A DNA stretch of 64,000 nucleotides from Pseudolysinimonas_A sp049651805 (lineage in GTDB: Bacteria; Actinomycetota; Actinomycetes; Actinomycetales; Microbacteriaceae). A program made the position numbers and the translations under genes. The notes under the pieces were generated by a model. The model did no database searches. It saw nothing but the letters and a program-made list of their open reading frames with translations, and was not told the origin of the DNA. The stretch is taken from contig NZ_JBASCU010000031.1 of NCBI RefSeq assembly GCF_049651805.1, positions 1 to 64,000 on the forward strand, given 5' to 3'. Shown in pieces: positions 46,153-54,825 of this stretch; position 1 is the stretch's first letter, and each line of letters opens with the position of its first letter.

Positions 46153-48039
46153 CTACGAAACCCCTGGGTTGACCAGGGGTTTTCGCGTTTCATCGACGGC
46201 CCGCGATCGCGACCCGCGACCCGCGCGGAGCCCGTTGAGGATTGTCGCCACATCGATCCCCTCCTGAACAAGTGCTCCCGCGATCGCGGGAAGCACCCCG
46301 GTGGCGGCGATGAGCATGAACACGATGCTGAGGCCGATGCCGATCGCGATGCTCTGGCCGGCGATGCGCACGGTGCGGCGGGCGGTTGCGACGGCTGTGC
46401 CGACCCGGCTGATGTCATCGAGCAGGATGACGACATCCGCTGATTCGCTCGCCGCTGTCGAGCCCCGCGCTCCCATCGCGACGCCGACGTCGGCGGCGGC
46501 AAGCACGGGGGCGTCGTTCACGCCGTCACCGACGACGAGCACGGGGCGGTCGGGCAGCGCCGAGACGACGGCGACCTTGTCGGCGGGCAAGAGCCCGGAC
46601 CGCACGTCGATGATGCCGACCGCGCGAGCGACGTGCCGCGCCGTCGCGTCGGCGTCGCCGGTCAGCATGACGACCGCGCCCACGCCTCCCGCGCGCAGGA
46701 GCGCGATCGTCGCCGCCGCATCCGCTCGTACCTCGTCGCGTAACACGATGCGTCCCACCGGCTCGCCGGCGACGCCTACGTAAACCGCCGTCTCGCCGGG
46801 CGCCAGTTCACCCAACTCGAAAGGGCCCGTCTCTGCCGCAACGAAGGCGGCCTTGCCGAGGCACAGCGCAGATCCGTTCCACCGCCCCCGCATCCCGTGA
46901 GCGGTGAGCTCCTCGAGGTCGGTGACGTCCTCGGGGCTCAGCGCACGTTGGGCGGCGGCGTCGACGATGGCCGTGGCGAGCACATGGTTCGATCCCGCCT
47001 CCATCCCAGCGGCGAGGGCGAGGATCTCGTCGGCCGAGCTGGTGCCGAACGCTTCGACGCGATCCACCTCCGGTCGCCCGCGTGTGAGCGTTCCGGTCTT
47101 GTCGATGGCGACGGTGCGTGGTCGGGCCAGTCGTTCGAGGCTCTCGCCGCTCTTGATGACGACGCCTTCGCGAGCCGCGCGTCCCATCCCGGCGACGAAC
47201 GCGACGGGAGCGGCGATGAGCAGCGGGCAGGGCGTCGCCACGACGAGAACCTGAGCGAAGCGCGTGGGGTCGCCGCTGATCGCCCAGGCGAGTCCCGCGA
47301 TGAGCAGTGCGAGGGCGGTGAACGGCAGCGCGTAGCGGTCGGCCAGCCGCACGAAACGGCCCCGGGATGCCGCGGCGCCCTCGACGAGGGCGACGATCTG
47401 CTGGTACTGGCTGTCGGCGGCACGAGCGGATGCCCGCATCCTCACCGTCGTCGACCCGTTCACCGAGCCGCTCAGAATCGGCGACCCCGCCGGGTGGGTC
47501 ACGGGCAGGCTCTCCCCGGTGAGCGAGGACTCGTCGAAATCGGCCTCGCCATCGAGCAGTTCGGCATCCACCGGCACGACCTCGCCCGGGGTGACCACGA
47601 GCACGTCGCCGGGGGAGACCTCGGCCACGTCGACTGCGTGCGGTTCACCGTCGGAGCCGATGCGCCGAGCGCGTCGAGGGACGCGCGACAGCAACGCGCT
47701 CAACTGCCCTCGGGCGCGGTGTGACGCGTAGTCTTCGAGCGCCTCGCCGCCCGCCATCATGAGCGCGACGATCAACGAGGTCCAGTAGTCGCCGAGCACG
47801 GCGGTGCTGCCGATCGCGAGAACGGCCAGGACGTCGAGGCCCCACCGCCCCGCACGGGCGTCGCGCACCATGTTCACGACCTGCGCGAGCGCGACAACAG
47901 CCGCTACAGCCGTAGCCGTCCAGCGCGCGGCCGGCTCGACACCGGCGAACGCGAAGACGCCGGCGAGGAGTCCGCCGACCAACACGAGGATGACGAGCGG
48001 ATAGCGCGCCAGAATTCGTGTGGCCGCGCGGATGGTCAT
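46153..48039 (-). CDS. Heavy-metal P-type ATPase (P1B, TPCP type, no N-terminal metal-binding domain)
   Basis: 628 residues. TGES (174-177) in the actuator domain, membrane metal motif ATPCPLLIA (TPCP 269-272), phosphorylation site DKTGTLT (313-319) and hinge GDGVNDAP are present. The usual HP motif reads NHV. Because the membrane motif is TPC rather than CPC or SPC and there is no HMA domain, the metal cannot be assigned; Zn, Co, Cd or Mn are possible. ATG at 48039 chosen because the longer frame upstream is arginine-rich shadow. No metal-responsive regulator gene adjoins it. Confidence 0.9.
   Translation of the reverse strand: MTIRAATRILARYPLVILVLVGGLLAGVFAFAGVEPAARWTATAVAAVVALAQVVNMVRDARAGRWGLDVLAVLAIGSTAVLGDYWTSLIVALMMAGGEALEDYASHRARGQLSALLSRVPRRARRIGSDGEPHAVDVAEVSPGDVLVVTPGEVVPVDAELLDGEADFDESSLTGESLPVTHPAGSPILSGSVNGSTTVRMRASARAADSQYQQIVALVEGAAASRGRFVRLADRYALPFTALALLIAGLAWAISGDPTRFAQVLVVATPCPLLIAAPVAFVAGMGRAAREGVVIKSGESLERLARPRTVAIDKTGTLTRGRPEVDRVEAFGTSSADEILALAAGMEAGSNHVLATAIVDAAAQRALSPEDVTDLEELTAHGMRGRWNGSALCLGKAAFVAAETGPFELGELAPGETAVYVGVAGEPVGRIVLRDEVRADAAATIALLRAGGVGAVVMLTGDADATARHVARAVGIIDVRSGLLPADKVAVVSALPDRPVLVVGDGVNDAPVLAAADVGVAMGARGSTAASESADVVILLDDISRVGTAVATARRTVRIAGQSIAIGIGLSIVFMLIAATGVLPAIAGALVQEGIDVATILNGLRAGRGSRSRAVDETRKPLVNPGVS
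46158..46183. terminator. Rho-independent terminator after the tRNA cluster
   Basis: AAACCCCTGG (46158-46167) pairs with CCAGGGGTTT (46173-46182), loop GTTGA, followed by TTT. It sits between tRNA-Val and the convergent P-type ATPase gene; its left arm overlaps the ATPase C-terminal codons and it can serve both directions. Confidence 0.88.
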
Positions 48040-48159
48040 GTCCAGATCATCCGCCCGCCGGCAGAGGGTGGCGAGGGGCCTTGGTCCCGGCACGTAACCC
48101 CCCGCCCAGCGAAAAGCAAGGGCGTTGCCGGGCTCCAGCCGACGAGCCACGGTGAAACC

Positions 48160-48612
48160 ATGACCCGAGACGACGACCCGACCCAGCCGTTGCCGGCAGC
48201 AGGCGACGCCGAGCCGCAGCCCGCCACCGCGGCGACCGAGCCGCTCGTCGCGCCGCATGTGCCCGTCGCCGACGTCGGCCCGGCAGATGTGATGGCGCCT
48301 GAACCGATCGGCACGGTACCTCCGCGATCCGGAGCGCGACGCGCGTTCATCATCGGGTTGTCGGCTCTTGCCGTCGCGGCCATCGCGGTGCTCGCGCTCA
48401 GTACGCTGCCGCGCGGCGAAGCACCCGCACCCGTCGACTCACCATCGCCGCCGGTCGCGCCGTCGCCCGTGGAGTCGGACGGCACCGTCGACGGGGGTAC
48501 CAGTCCGGCACCAGCGCCCGAGCCGGAACCGGAGCCGGAACCCGAGCCGGAGCCCACGCCGGAGCCGACCGTCGAGCCCACCCCCGAGCCGACCCCGGAG
48601 CCAACTCCCTAG
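48160..48612 (+). CDS. Single-pass membrane protein with Pro-Glu repeat tail
   Basis: 150 residues. A polar N terminus (about 60 residues, PxxP-rich), one membrane segment (about 62-82), then a tail dominated by Pro-Glu and Pro-Thr-Glu repeats (EPEPEPEPEP, PTPEPT). This looks like a cell-wall-spanning or surface-exposed stalk with no folded domain. Not recognised. A C-terminal domain may have been lost or never existed, since the frame stops right after the repeats. Confidence 0.6.
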   Translation: MTRDDDPTQPLPAAGDAEPQPATAATEPLVAPHVPVADVGPADVMAPEPIGTVPPRSGARRAFIIGLSALAVAAIAVLALSTLPRGEAPAPVDSPSPPVAPSPVESDGTVDGGTSPAPAPEPEPEPEPEPEPTPEPTVEPTPEPTPEPTP

Positions 48613-48633
48613 AGCGCCTGCTCCCGTGCGGGA

Positions 48634-48903
48634 CTACTTCTTCTTGACCGCGTTGACGATCAGACCGACGACGGTCGCGACGATCGCACCCGCGACGCCG
48701 CCACCGACGAGGTTGCCGGCGATCGCGCCGAGGTCGAGACCCGCACCTCCCGCGAGCAGGGCCTGCACGATCGCACTGCCGGCGGCCCCGCCGATGGCGC
48801 CGAGGATGCCGTTGACAATCGGTCCGAGCGCGTTCTTCTTGACCGCGGCGCCCGAGCCGACACCGCCGAGCGCGCCGCCGATGATTCCGATGATCCACTC
48901 CAT
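48634..48903 (-). CDS. Small glycine-zipper membrane protein
   Basis: 89 residues: MEWIIGIIGGALGGVGSG at the start, a middle rich in GxxxG (GILGAIGGAAGSAIVQ), and a lysine C terminus (AVKKK). The pattern of small residues suggests tightly packed helices in the membrane, with two or three segments. Similar short proteins occur in actinobacteria; function unknown. ATG with AAAGGAG upstream. Divergent from thrS. Confidence 0.7.
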   Translation of the reverse strand: MEWIIGIIGGALGGVGSGAAVKKNALGPIVNGILGAIGGAAGSAIVQALLAGGAGLDLGAIAGNLVGGGVAGAIVATVVGLIVNAVKKK

Positions 48904-48994
48904 CCGTGAACTCCTTTGTTCAACGCCGACACGGGCGTTACCGTGCCGGTCGAGGGCAGGCTAGCAGCGGCCTGAGGTGCGGGTGGCGCGCCGC

Positions 48995-49000
48995 TATCGT
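48995..49000 (+). promoter_or_regulatory. -10 element of a leaderless thrS promoter
   Basis: TATCGT ends 7 nt before the thrS GTG at 49008. No Shine-Dalgarno site is present. Confidence 0.6.
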
Positions 49001-49007
49001 TGAGCAG

Positions 49008-50954
49008 GTGAGTTCCAAGACCGGGTTCGACCTGTTTCCCGACCGTGCCGTGATCGCTCTGCGCATCAACGGCGTGCTGGCGGACAAGGCCACGACAGTC
49101 ACCGAGACGGATGCCGTGGAGCCCGTCGAGATCGACTCGCCCGACGGGCTCGGCATTCTGCGGCACTCGACCGCTCACGTGCTCGCCCAGGCTGTGCAGC
49201 GCATCAACCCCGAGGCGAAGCTCGGCATCGGTCCGCCGATCGACGACGGCTTCTACTACGACTTCGACGTCGCGACCCCTTTCACGCCCGAGGACCTTCC
49301 GGCGCTCGAGAAGGAGATGGACCGCATCATCCGCTCGGGTCAGCGTTTCGTGCGCCGAGTCGTGAGCGAAGACGAGGCGCGCGCGGAACTCGCGAACGAG
49401 CCGTACAAGCTCGAACTCATCGGGCTCAAGGGAGCCGGCGACGACGCCGAGAGCGTCGAGGTCGGCGGGGCCGAACTCACGATCTACGACAACGTCGACC
49501 GCGACGGCACAACGGTCTGGAAAGACCTGTGCCGCGGGCCCCATGTGCCCAACACCGGCGCACTCGCTGCGCACAAGCTCACCCGCATTGCGGCTGCGTA
49601 TTGGCGCGGCTCGGAGAAGAACCCGCAGTTGCAGCGCCTCTACGGCACCGCGTGGCCCGACAAGGGTGCACTCAAGGCGTACCTGGAGCGTCTCGAGGAG
49701 GCGGCGAAGCGCGACCACCGCAAACTCGGCAAAGAGCTTGACCTCTTCTCGTTCCCCGAAGAGATCGGCTCGGGCCTCTCGGTCTGGCACCCGCGCGGCG
49801 GCGTCGTGCGCATGGAGATGGAACAGCACGCGCGCAAGCGGCACATCGAGGCGGGCTACACCTACGTGTACACCCCGCACATCTCGAAGCAAGACCTCTT
49901 CCTCACCTCGAACCACCTGGTGACCTACGCGGAGGGGATGTTCCCGCCCATTCGCATGGACGAAGAGCGGGATGCCGACGGCAACGTCACCAAGCAAGGC
50001 GTCGACTACTACCTCAAGCCGATGAACTGCCCGATGCACATCCTCATCTACAAGGAGCGCGGCCGCAGTTACCGCGACCTGCCGATGCGCCTCGCCGAGA
50101 ACGGTACCGTGTACCGCAACGAACTCTCCGGCGCCTTGCACGGGCTCACCCGCGTGCGCGGCTTCACGCAAGACGACTCCCACCTCTTCGTCACCCCCGA
50201 GCAGCTCGAGGCCGAGACCGCGAAGGTGCTCGAGTTCGTCATCTCGATGCTGCGCGACTTCGGCCTCGACGACTTCGAGCTCGAGCTATCGATGCGCGAC
50301 GACGAGAAAGACAAGTGGATCGGCTCCGACGAGTTCTGGGAGTACTCGACCGACGCGCTGCGACACGTCGCGAAGGCGTCAGGCCTGAAGTACACCGAGG
50401 TGCCCGGTGAGGCCGCGTTCTACGGCCCGAAGATCGACCTCAAGACCCGCGACGCGATCGGCCGGGTCTGGCAGCTTTCGACCGTGCAAGTCGACGTCAA
50501 CCTCCCGGAACGCTTCGACCTGGAGTTCACCGACCGCGACGGCGAGAAGAAGCGCCCGATCATGATCCACCGCGCGCTGTTCGGCTCGATCGAGCGGTTC
50601 TTCGCGATCCTGCTCGAGCACTACGCGGGCGCGTTCCCTGTGTGGCTGTCGCCGGTGCAGGTCGTCGGAATCCCCGTCGCCGAGGAGTTCGCTGACTACC
50701 TCGGCGCCATCATCGACCGACTCAAGTCCGAAGGCGTGCGCGCCGAACTGGATGTCAGCGACGAGCGCATGCAGAAGAAGATCCGGTCGCACACCCTCAT
50801 GAAAGTGCCGTTCCAGTTGATCGCGGGGGAGCAGGACCGCGCCGCGGGCACCGTGAGCTTCCGGTTCCGCGACGGCACCCAAGACAACGGCGTGCCGATC
50901 GAGGATGCCGTGAAGCGCATCCACGAAGCAATCGCGACGCACGCACAGGTCTGA
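49008..50954 (+). CDS. thrS: Threonyl-tRNA synthetase
   Basis: 648 residues. A short N-terminal TGS-like part is followed by the editing-type domain with HSTAHVLAQAV, the class II catalytic core (YLKPMNCPMHILIYK, RNELSGALHGLTRVRGFTQDDSHLF, GAFPVWLSPVQV) and the anticodon-binding domain. It charges tRNA-Thr and removes serine. GTG chosen because of the leaderless promoter. A HIT-family gene follows 1 bp after the stop. Confidence 0.96.
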   Translation: MSSKTGFDLFPDRAVIALRINGVLADKATTVTETDAVEPVEIDSPDGLGILRHSTAHVLAQAVQRINPEAKLGIGPPIDDGFYYDFDVATPFTPEDLPALEKEMDRIIRSGQRFVRRVVSEDEARAELANEPYKLELIGLKGAGDDAESVEVGGAELTIYDNVDRDGTTVWKDLCRGPHVPNTGALAAHKLTRIAAAYWRGSEKNPQLQRLYGTAWPDKGALKAYLERLEEAAKRDHRKLGKELDLFSFPEEIGSGLSVWHPRGGVVRMEMEQHARKRHIEAGYTYVYTPHISKQDLFLTSNHLVTYAEGMFPPIRMDEERDADGNVTKQGVDYYLKPMNCPMHILIYKERGRSYRDLPMRLAENGTVYRNELSGALHGLTRVRGFTQDDSHLFVTPEQLEAETAKVLEFVISMLRDFGLDDFELELSMRDDEKDKWIGSDEFWEYSTDALRHVAKASGLKYTEVPGEAAFYGPKIDLKTRDAIGRVWQLSTVQVDVNLPERFDLEFTDRDGEKKRPIMIHRALFGSIERFFAILLEHYAGAFPVWLSPVQVVGIPVAEEFADYLGAIIDRLKSEGVRAELDVSDERMQKKIRSHTLMKVPFQLIAGEQDRAAGTVSFRFRDGTQDNGVPIEDAVKRIHEAIATHAQV

Positions 50955-50955
50955 G

Positions 50956-51528
50956 ATGCCTACTGATTACGACGGCACCGAGTACCCCGATGCGGAATCA
51001 TCGGCGGGGCTCGCCGGCATCCCCGACGGCTTTCAGCGGCTGTGGACCCCGCACCGCATCGCCTACATCGAACAGGGTGGCGTCTCGCCCGGGGATGACT
51101 GTGTGTTCTGCACCGCCCCGACCTTGACCGATGAACAGGCGCTCATCGCGCATCGCGGCGAACTCGCGTACGTCATCCTCAATCTCTTCCCCTACAACAG
51201 CGGCCATCTGCTCGTCGTGCCGTACCGCCACATCGCGACCTATGACTCGGCGACGCCCGAGGAGGTCGCCGAGATCGGGTCGCTCACCCAGACCGCGATG
51301 CGGGTGCTCACCCAGACCGCTCGTGCCGACGGCTTCAACCTCGGCATGAACCAAGGCGCGATCGCCGGGGCCGGCATCGCCGCGCACCTGCACCAGCACG
51401 TCGTGCCGCGCTGGGCGACCGACGCCAACTTCTTCCCGATCATCGCCCGCACCAAAGCCATCCCGCGGCTGCTCGGCGAAGTGCGCGACGAAATCGCCGC
51501 CGCCTGGCCCCCCTCGTCGCTGGAGTAG
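50956..51528 (+). CDS. HIT family hydrolase/phosphorylase (Ap4A phosphorylase-like)
   Basis: 190 residues. The histidine triad is HLHQH (144-148) in IAAHLHQHVVPRW, with DDCVFC near residue 48-52 and LNLFPYNSGHLLVVPYRH in the middle. Such proteins cleave dinucleoside polyphosphates or AMP conjugates, fitting the neighbourhood of an aminoacyl-tRNA synthetase that makes Ap4A as a by-product. The TAG stop is inside a partial copy of the dispersed repeat (51523-51539). Confidence 0.92.
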   Translation: MPTDYDGTEYPDAESSAGLAGIPDGFQRLWTPHRIAYIEQGGVSPGDDCVFCTAPTLTDEQALIAHRGELAYVILNLFPYNSGHLLVVPYRHIATYDSATPEEVAEIGSLTQTAMRVLTQTARADGFNLGMNQGAIAGAGIAAHLHQHVVPRWATDANFFPIIARTKAIPRLLGEVRDEIAAAWPPSSLE

Positions 51529-51539
51529 CCGCGCAGCGG
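51523..51539. repeat. Partial copy of the dispersed palindromic repeat
   Basis: GAGTAGCCGCGCAGCGG, identical to 51557-51573 of the full copy that follows 34 bp later. It includes the stop codon of the HIT gene (51526-51528). Confidence 0.75.
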
Positions 51540-51552
51540 GGCCCGTTTCGGT

Positions 51553-51585
51553 GGTCGAGTAGCCGCGCAGCGGCGTGTCGAGACC
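51553..51585. repeat. Dispersed palindromic (REP-like) repeat, copy 2
   Basis: GGTCGAGTAG...TGTCGAGACC with core CCGCGCAGCGG. Lies between the HIT gene and pdxS. Confidence 0.85.
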
Positions 51586-51685
51586 GGACTCTGCGCTCAC
51601 CCGCCTGTCGCCGCCGTCTGTTCGGTGCGGTCCAATTCCCGTGGTGTGGCTCCCGCCGCTGCGGGTCGGCAGCACGCGGCGCGCG

Positions 51686-51691
51686 TAGAAT
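51686..51691 (+). promoter_or_regulatory. -10 element of a leaderless pdxS promoter
   Basis: TAGAAT ends 8 nt before the pdxS ATG at 51700. Confidence 0.6.
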
Positions 51692-51699
51692 CGATCGTT

Positions 51700-52614
51700 A
51701 TGAGCACGATCGACACGACCCCGCACTCGACTCCGGAGCTGGGCACGAAGGGCGTCAAGCGCGGACTCGCGGAGATGCTCAAGGGTGGCGTGATCATGGA
51801 TGTCGTCACCGCCGACCAGGCGAAGATCGCCGAAGACGCGGGCGCCGTCGCCGTCATGGCACTCGAGCGGGTTCCCGCCGACATCCGCGCCCAGGGCGGC
51901 GTCGCACGTATGAGCGACCCCGACCTCATCGACGGCATCATTGCGGCGGTGTCGATTCCGGTCATGGCGAAGGCTCGCATCGGCCACTTCGTCGAGGCCC
52001 AGATTCTGCAAGAGCTAGGCGTCGACTACATCGATGAGTCCGAGGTGCTCTCTCCCGCCGACTACGTCAACCACATCGACAAGCACGCCTTCACGGTGCC
52101 GTTCGTGTGCGGCGCCACCAACCTCGGCGAGGCGCTGCGCCGCATCACCGAGGGCGCGGCGATGATCCGCTCAAAGGGTGAAGCCGGCACCGGCGACGTC
52201 TCCGAGGCGACCAAGCACATCCGCACCATCATGGGCGAGATCAACTCTCTGAAGTCGAAGACCAAAGACGAGCTGTACGTCGCGGCGAAAGATCTGCAGG
52301 CGCCGTACGAGTTGGTGGCGGAGATCGCGGCGACGGGCAAGCTACCTGTCGTGCTGTTCACCGCGGGTGGCGTCGCGACCCCGGCGGATGCCGCGCTCAT
52401 GATGCAGCTCGGCGCCGATGGCGTGTTCGTCGGCTCGGGCATCTTCAAGGCGGGCAACCCGGCAGCGCGGGCCGCGGCGATCGTCAAGGCGACGACGTTC
52501 TTCGACGACCCGGCCGAGATCGCCGCCGCGTCGCGGGGCCTCGGCGAGGCGATGGTCGGCATCAACGTCGCCGACATCCCGGCGCCGCACCGCCTCGCCG
52601 ACCGTGGCTGGTAG
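51700..52614 (+). CDS. pdxS: Pyridoxal 5'-phosphate synthase subunit PdxS
   Basis: 304 residues of the beta/alpha barrel subunit: KRGLAEMLKGGVIMDVVTADQAKIAEDAGAVAVMALERVPAD at the start, PVMAKARIGHFVEAQIL (lysine region), YIDESEVLSPAD, and GGVATPADAALMMQLGADGVFVGSGIF at the phosphate site. With PdxT it makes PLP from ribose 5-phosphate, glyceraldehyde 3-phosphate and glutamine. PLP is the cofactor needed by the racemase-like protein elsewhere in the window. pdxT follows after a dispersed repeat. Confidence 0.97.
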   Translation: MSTIDTTPHSTPELGTKGVKRGLAEMLKGGVIMDVVTADQAKIAEDAGAVAVMALERVPADIRAQGGVARMSDPDLIDGIIAAVSIPVMAKARIGHFVEAQILQELGVDYIDESEVLSPADYVNHIDKHAFTVPFVCGATNLGEALRRITEGAAMIRSKGEAGTGDVSEATKHIRTIMGEINSLKSKTKDELYVAAKDLQAPYELVAEIAATGKLPVVLFTAGGVATPADAALMMQLGADGVFVGSGIFKAGNPAARAAAIVKATTFFDDPAEIAAASRGLGEAMVGINVADIPAPHRLADRGW

Positions 52615-52624
52615 CGATCTCGGT

Positions 52625-52659
52625 GGTCGAGTAGCGCCCGCAGGCCGCGTGTCGAGACC
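52625..52659. repeat. Dispersed palindromic (REP-like) repeat, copy 3
   Basis: GGTCGAGTAG...TGTCGAGACC, filling the 34-bp gap between pdxS and pdxT. The pdxT start codon (GTG, 52649) and the first codons lie inside it. Confidence 0.85.
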
Positions 52660-53236
52660 CAAGGTCGGCGTTCTCGCCCTCCAGGGCGACTTCCGCGAGC
52701 ACCTGCTCGTCCTGCGCGAGTTGGGGGCGGATGCCGTGCCGGTTCGCCGGGCGTCAGAACTCGACGAGGTGGCCGGGTTGGTGATCCCGGGCGGCGAGTC
52801 GAGCGTCATGGACAAGCTCTCGCGCACGTTCGGACTCGCGGAGCCGCTCAAGAAGCGCATCGCCGAGGGGATGCCCGTCTACGGCACGTGCGCGGGCCTC
52901 ATCCTGCTTGCCGACACCGTGCGGGATGCCATCGCCGGCCAGCAGACCCTCGGCGGGCTCGACGTCGTCGTGCGACGCAACGCTTTCGGCAACCAGAACG
53001 ACTCCTTCGAAACCGATCTCGACATCCCGGAACTCGGCGGGCCCCCGGTGCATGCCGTATTCATCCGCGCGCCCGTTGTGGAGTCGGTGGGGCCCAAGGC
53101 CCACGCCCTGGGCGTACTCGATGACGGCCGCGTCGTCGCGGTGGAGCAAGGCCCCCTGCTGGGGACGGCCTTTCATCCCGAGGTCACCGACGACTATCGC
53201 TTCCACTCCCGGTTCCTCGACAAGGTTCGCGGGTGA
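52649..53236 (+). CDS. pdxT: Pyridoxal 5'-phosphate synthase glutaminase subunit PdxT
   Basis: 195 residues. The glutaminase fold is shown by VGVLALQGDFREH, VIPGGESSVMDKL, the nucleophile cysteine in YGTCAGLILLA (about residue 80) and GTAFHPEVTDD (His-Glu). It releases ammonia from glutamine for PdxS. The GTG start sits in the right arm of a repeat, so residues 2-4 (SRP) are repeat-encoded; no better upstream start exists. The last bases overlap the broken gene that follows (GTGA). Confidence 0.95.
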   Translation: MSRPKVGVLALQGDFREHLLVLRELGADAVPVRRASELDEVAGLVIPGGESSVMDKLSRTFGLAEPLKKRIAEGMPVYGTCAGLILLADTVRDAIAGQQTLGGLDVVVRRNAFGNQNDSFETDLDIPELGGPPVHAVFIRAPVVESVGPKAHALGVLDDGRVVAVEQGPLLGTAFHPEVTDDYRFHSRFLDKVRG

Positions 53237-53637
53237 GCACACCGCCCCCGGAACAGCCCGGCTGTCGCGCCGCCTCCCCGGCGCTCGAAGCTGCCGTGGA
53301 TCATCGGCGGCGCCGCGCTCGCCCTGCTGATCATCGTCGGAGTCGTCGTCGCGATCGTCGTCAGCAGCGTCCTCGGCGCCGTACGGGCTCCGCAGGAGGT
53401 CATCGGACAGTACGACAAGGCGTTCGATGAGGTCGATTGCGAGCTGTACTTCAGCATCACGACCGAGGAGTATCAGGAGTCGTTCGAGCCCACGTGTGAG
53501 GGCTTCGAGAGTGTCGCGCAGAACTTCCTCGACAGCCACAGCGACTACAAGGTGATCGTCACCGACACCTCGGTGTCGGGTGAGACGGCGACGGTACAGA
53601 CCACGCCTGGCTGATCGATCGGCTCGACCTGGCCTGA
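53233..53637 (+). pseudogene. Broken small lipoprotein-like/membrane protein gene (DUF4878-type remnant)
   Basis: A start GTG overlaps the pdxT stop and gives MSTPPPEQPG in one frame. The body lies in another frame from about 53240-53288 onward: PRRSKLPWIIGGAALALLIIVG (membrane segment) and a soluble domain ending TATVQTTPG at 53614. A final fragment, WLIDRLDLA, is in a third frame up to TGA 53637 and resembles the C terminus of lumazine-binding-like DUF4878 proteins. So at least one frameshift near the start and an apparent deletion or shift near the end have destroyed it. A sequencing error could explain the first. Confidence 0.65.
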
Positions 53638-53689
53638 CCACCGCCGCGATCACGCTGCGCGCGGCATCCTGTGCCAGGAAGATAAGAGA

Positions 53690-54298
53690 ATGAAGATCTA
53701 CTCCGACTTCGCCGCACGCCGCACCCGCCAGATCATCGCCGATGTGCTCGCGCTCAGCGCGATCGCCCTGTGGGTCTGGTTCGGCTACACCGTGTTCACC
53801 CTGATCAACAACCTCGCCGTCTTCGGGGTTCAGATGGAGGACGCGGGAGCAGGCTTCCGAGAGACGATGACGGAAGTCGGCGAGACGCTCGGCGGTGTTC
53901 CGCTCATCGGCCCCGGCATCCGCCTGCCCTTCGACGGGGCGAGCGACGCGGGTGGTTCGCTGGAGGCTGCCGGGCAGGCACAGCAGGATGCCGTGCTGCA
54001 GCTCGCGACGACCCTCGGCATCGGCACGGCGGCGCTTCCGGTGCTGACGATCCTCATCATCTGGCTGGTGCCGCGCATCCTGTTCATCCGGCGCGCGGGG
54101 CGGGTGAAGGCGATCGTCACCGCCGACGCCGGGCTCGACTTGCTCGCGCTCCGAGCCCTGACGACCCAGAAACTGTCGGCGATCACCAGCATCGACTCCG
54201 ACGCCCTCGGCGCCTGGCGCCGCGGCGAACCCGACGTCGTCCGGCGGCTGGCGCAGCTCGAGCTGAAGTCGTCGGGGGTGCGGCTGAAAGAGGGCTAG
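53690..54298 (+). CDS. Two-segment membrane protein of unknown function
   Basis: 202 residues: a first membrane segment at about 20-42, an external-like loop of about 65 residues (FRETMTEVGETLGGVPLIGPGIRLPFDG), a second segment at about 110-127, then a cytoplasmic tail with RRAGRVKAIV and a helical region (DLLALRALTTQKLS). I do not recognise a family, though the layout looks conserved rather than random. It overlaps the end of the convergent gene by 4 bp. Confidence 0.65.
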   Translation: MKIYSDFAARRTRQIIADVLALSAIALWVWFGYTVFTLINNLAVFGVQMEDAGAGFRETMTEVGETLGGVPLIGPGIRLPFDGASDAGGSLEAAGQAQQDAVLQLATTLGIGTAALPVLTILIIWLVPRILFIRRAGRVKAIVTADAGLDLLALRALTTQKLSAITSIDSDALGAWRRGEPDVVRRLAQLELKSSGVRLKEG

Positions 54299-54750
54299 AG
54301 GCTGTCGGTGCGGAGGGTGACCTCCACCGGCGCGGCAGAGGCGACCGCGCGGAACTCGGGGGAGCGGCGGATGGTGCGCTCGAACTCGGCAACCTGGGTC
54401 GGCGTGAAGCACCAGGCGTGTCCGCGACCGAGCGCCCGTCGCGCCGGCGTCCAGCGGTAGGCCAAGCAGAGCGTCACCTGAACGATCGGCTGGTCGTCGC
54501 CCTCGCGGATCAGCTGCCGGGTGACGCCCGCAGTGAACCGGGTGGCATCGGCATCCGGACCCCACTGCCAGAGCAGCCCGTCGCCCTCGTCGAGGATGCG
54601 AGCGTGCTGGGCACGCGAGTCAGTGTAGAAGCCGGTCGCCGCTTTGAGGGCACCGCCGATGCGCAACGACTCGAGGGGCTCGCCGATCTCGGTGAGGTAT
54701 CGCTGAAATGCATTCTCTGCGAAGGAGATGCGGAACCAGCGGGCAGGCAC
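54295..54750 (-). CDS. Hypothetical protein
   Basis: 151 residues, soluble, beginning MPARWFRISFAENAFQRYLTEIGEPLESL and containing DGLLWQWGPDADATRFTAG and VTLCLAYRWTPARRAL. No known motif or membrane segment is visible. Divergent from yebC across 75 bp and convergent with the membrane protein gene. Confidence 0.6.
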   Translation of the reverse strand: MPARWFRISFAENAFQRYLTEIGEPLESLRIGGALKAATGFYTDSRAQHARILDEGDGLLWQWGPDADATRFTAGVTRQLIREGDDQPIVQVTLCLAYRWTPARRALGRGHAWCFTPTQVAEFERTIRRSPEFRAVASAAPVEVTLRTDSL

Positions 54751-54825
54751 CTCGTGAGCCTAGAGCGGGGCTCGGCAAGGGCGCCAGCTAAGATTGCGAG
54801 GGCTTTTGACGCGAGAAGGAGCACC

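Noticed and set aside
48520..48612. Repeated CCGGAGCC-like units as a DNA repeat element
   Set aside because: They encode the Pro-Glu tail of a membrane protein and are explained by low-complexity coding.
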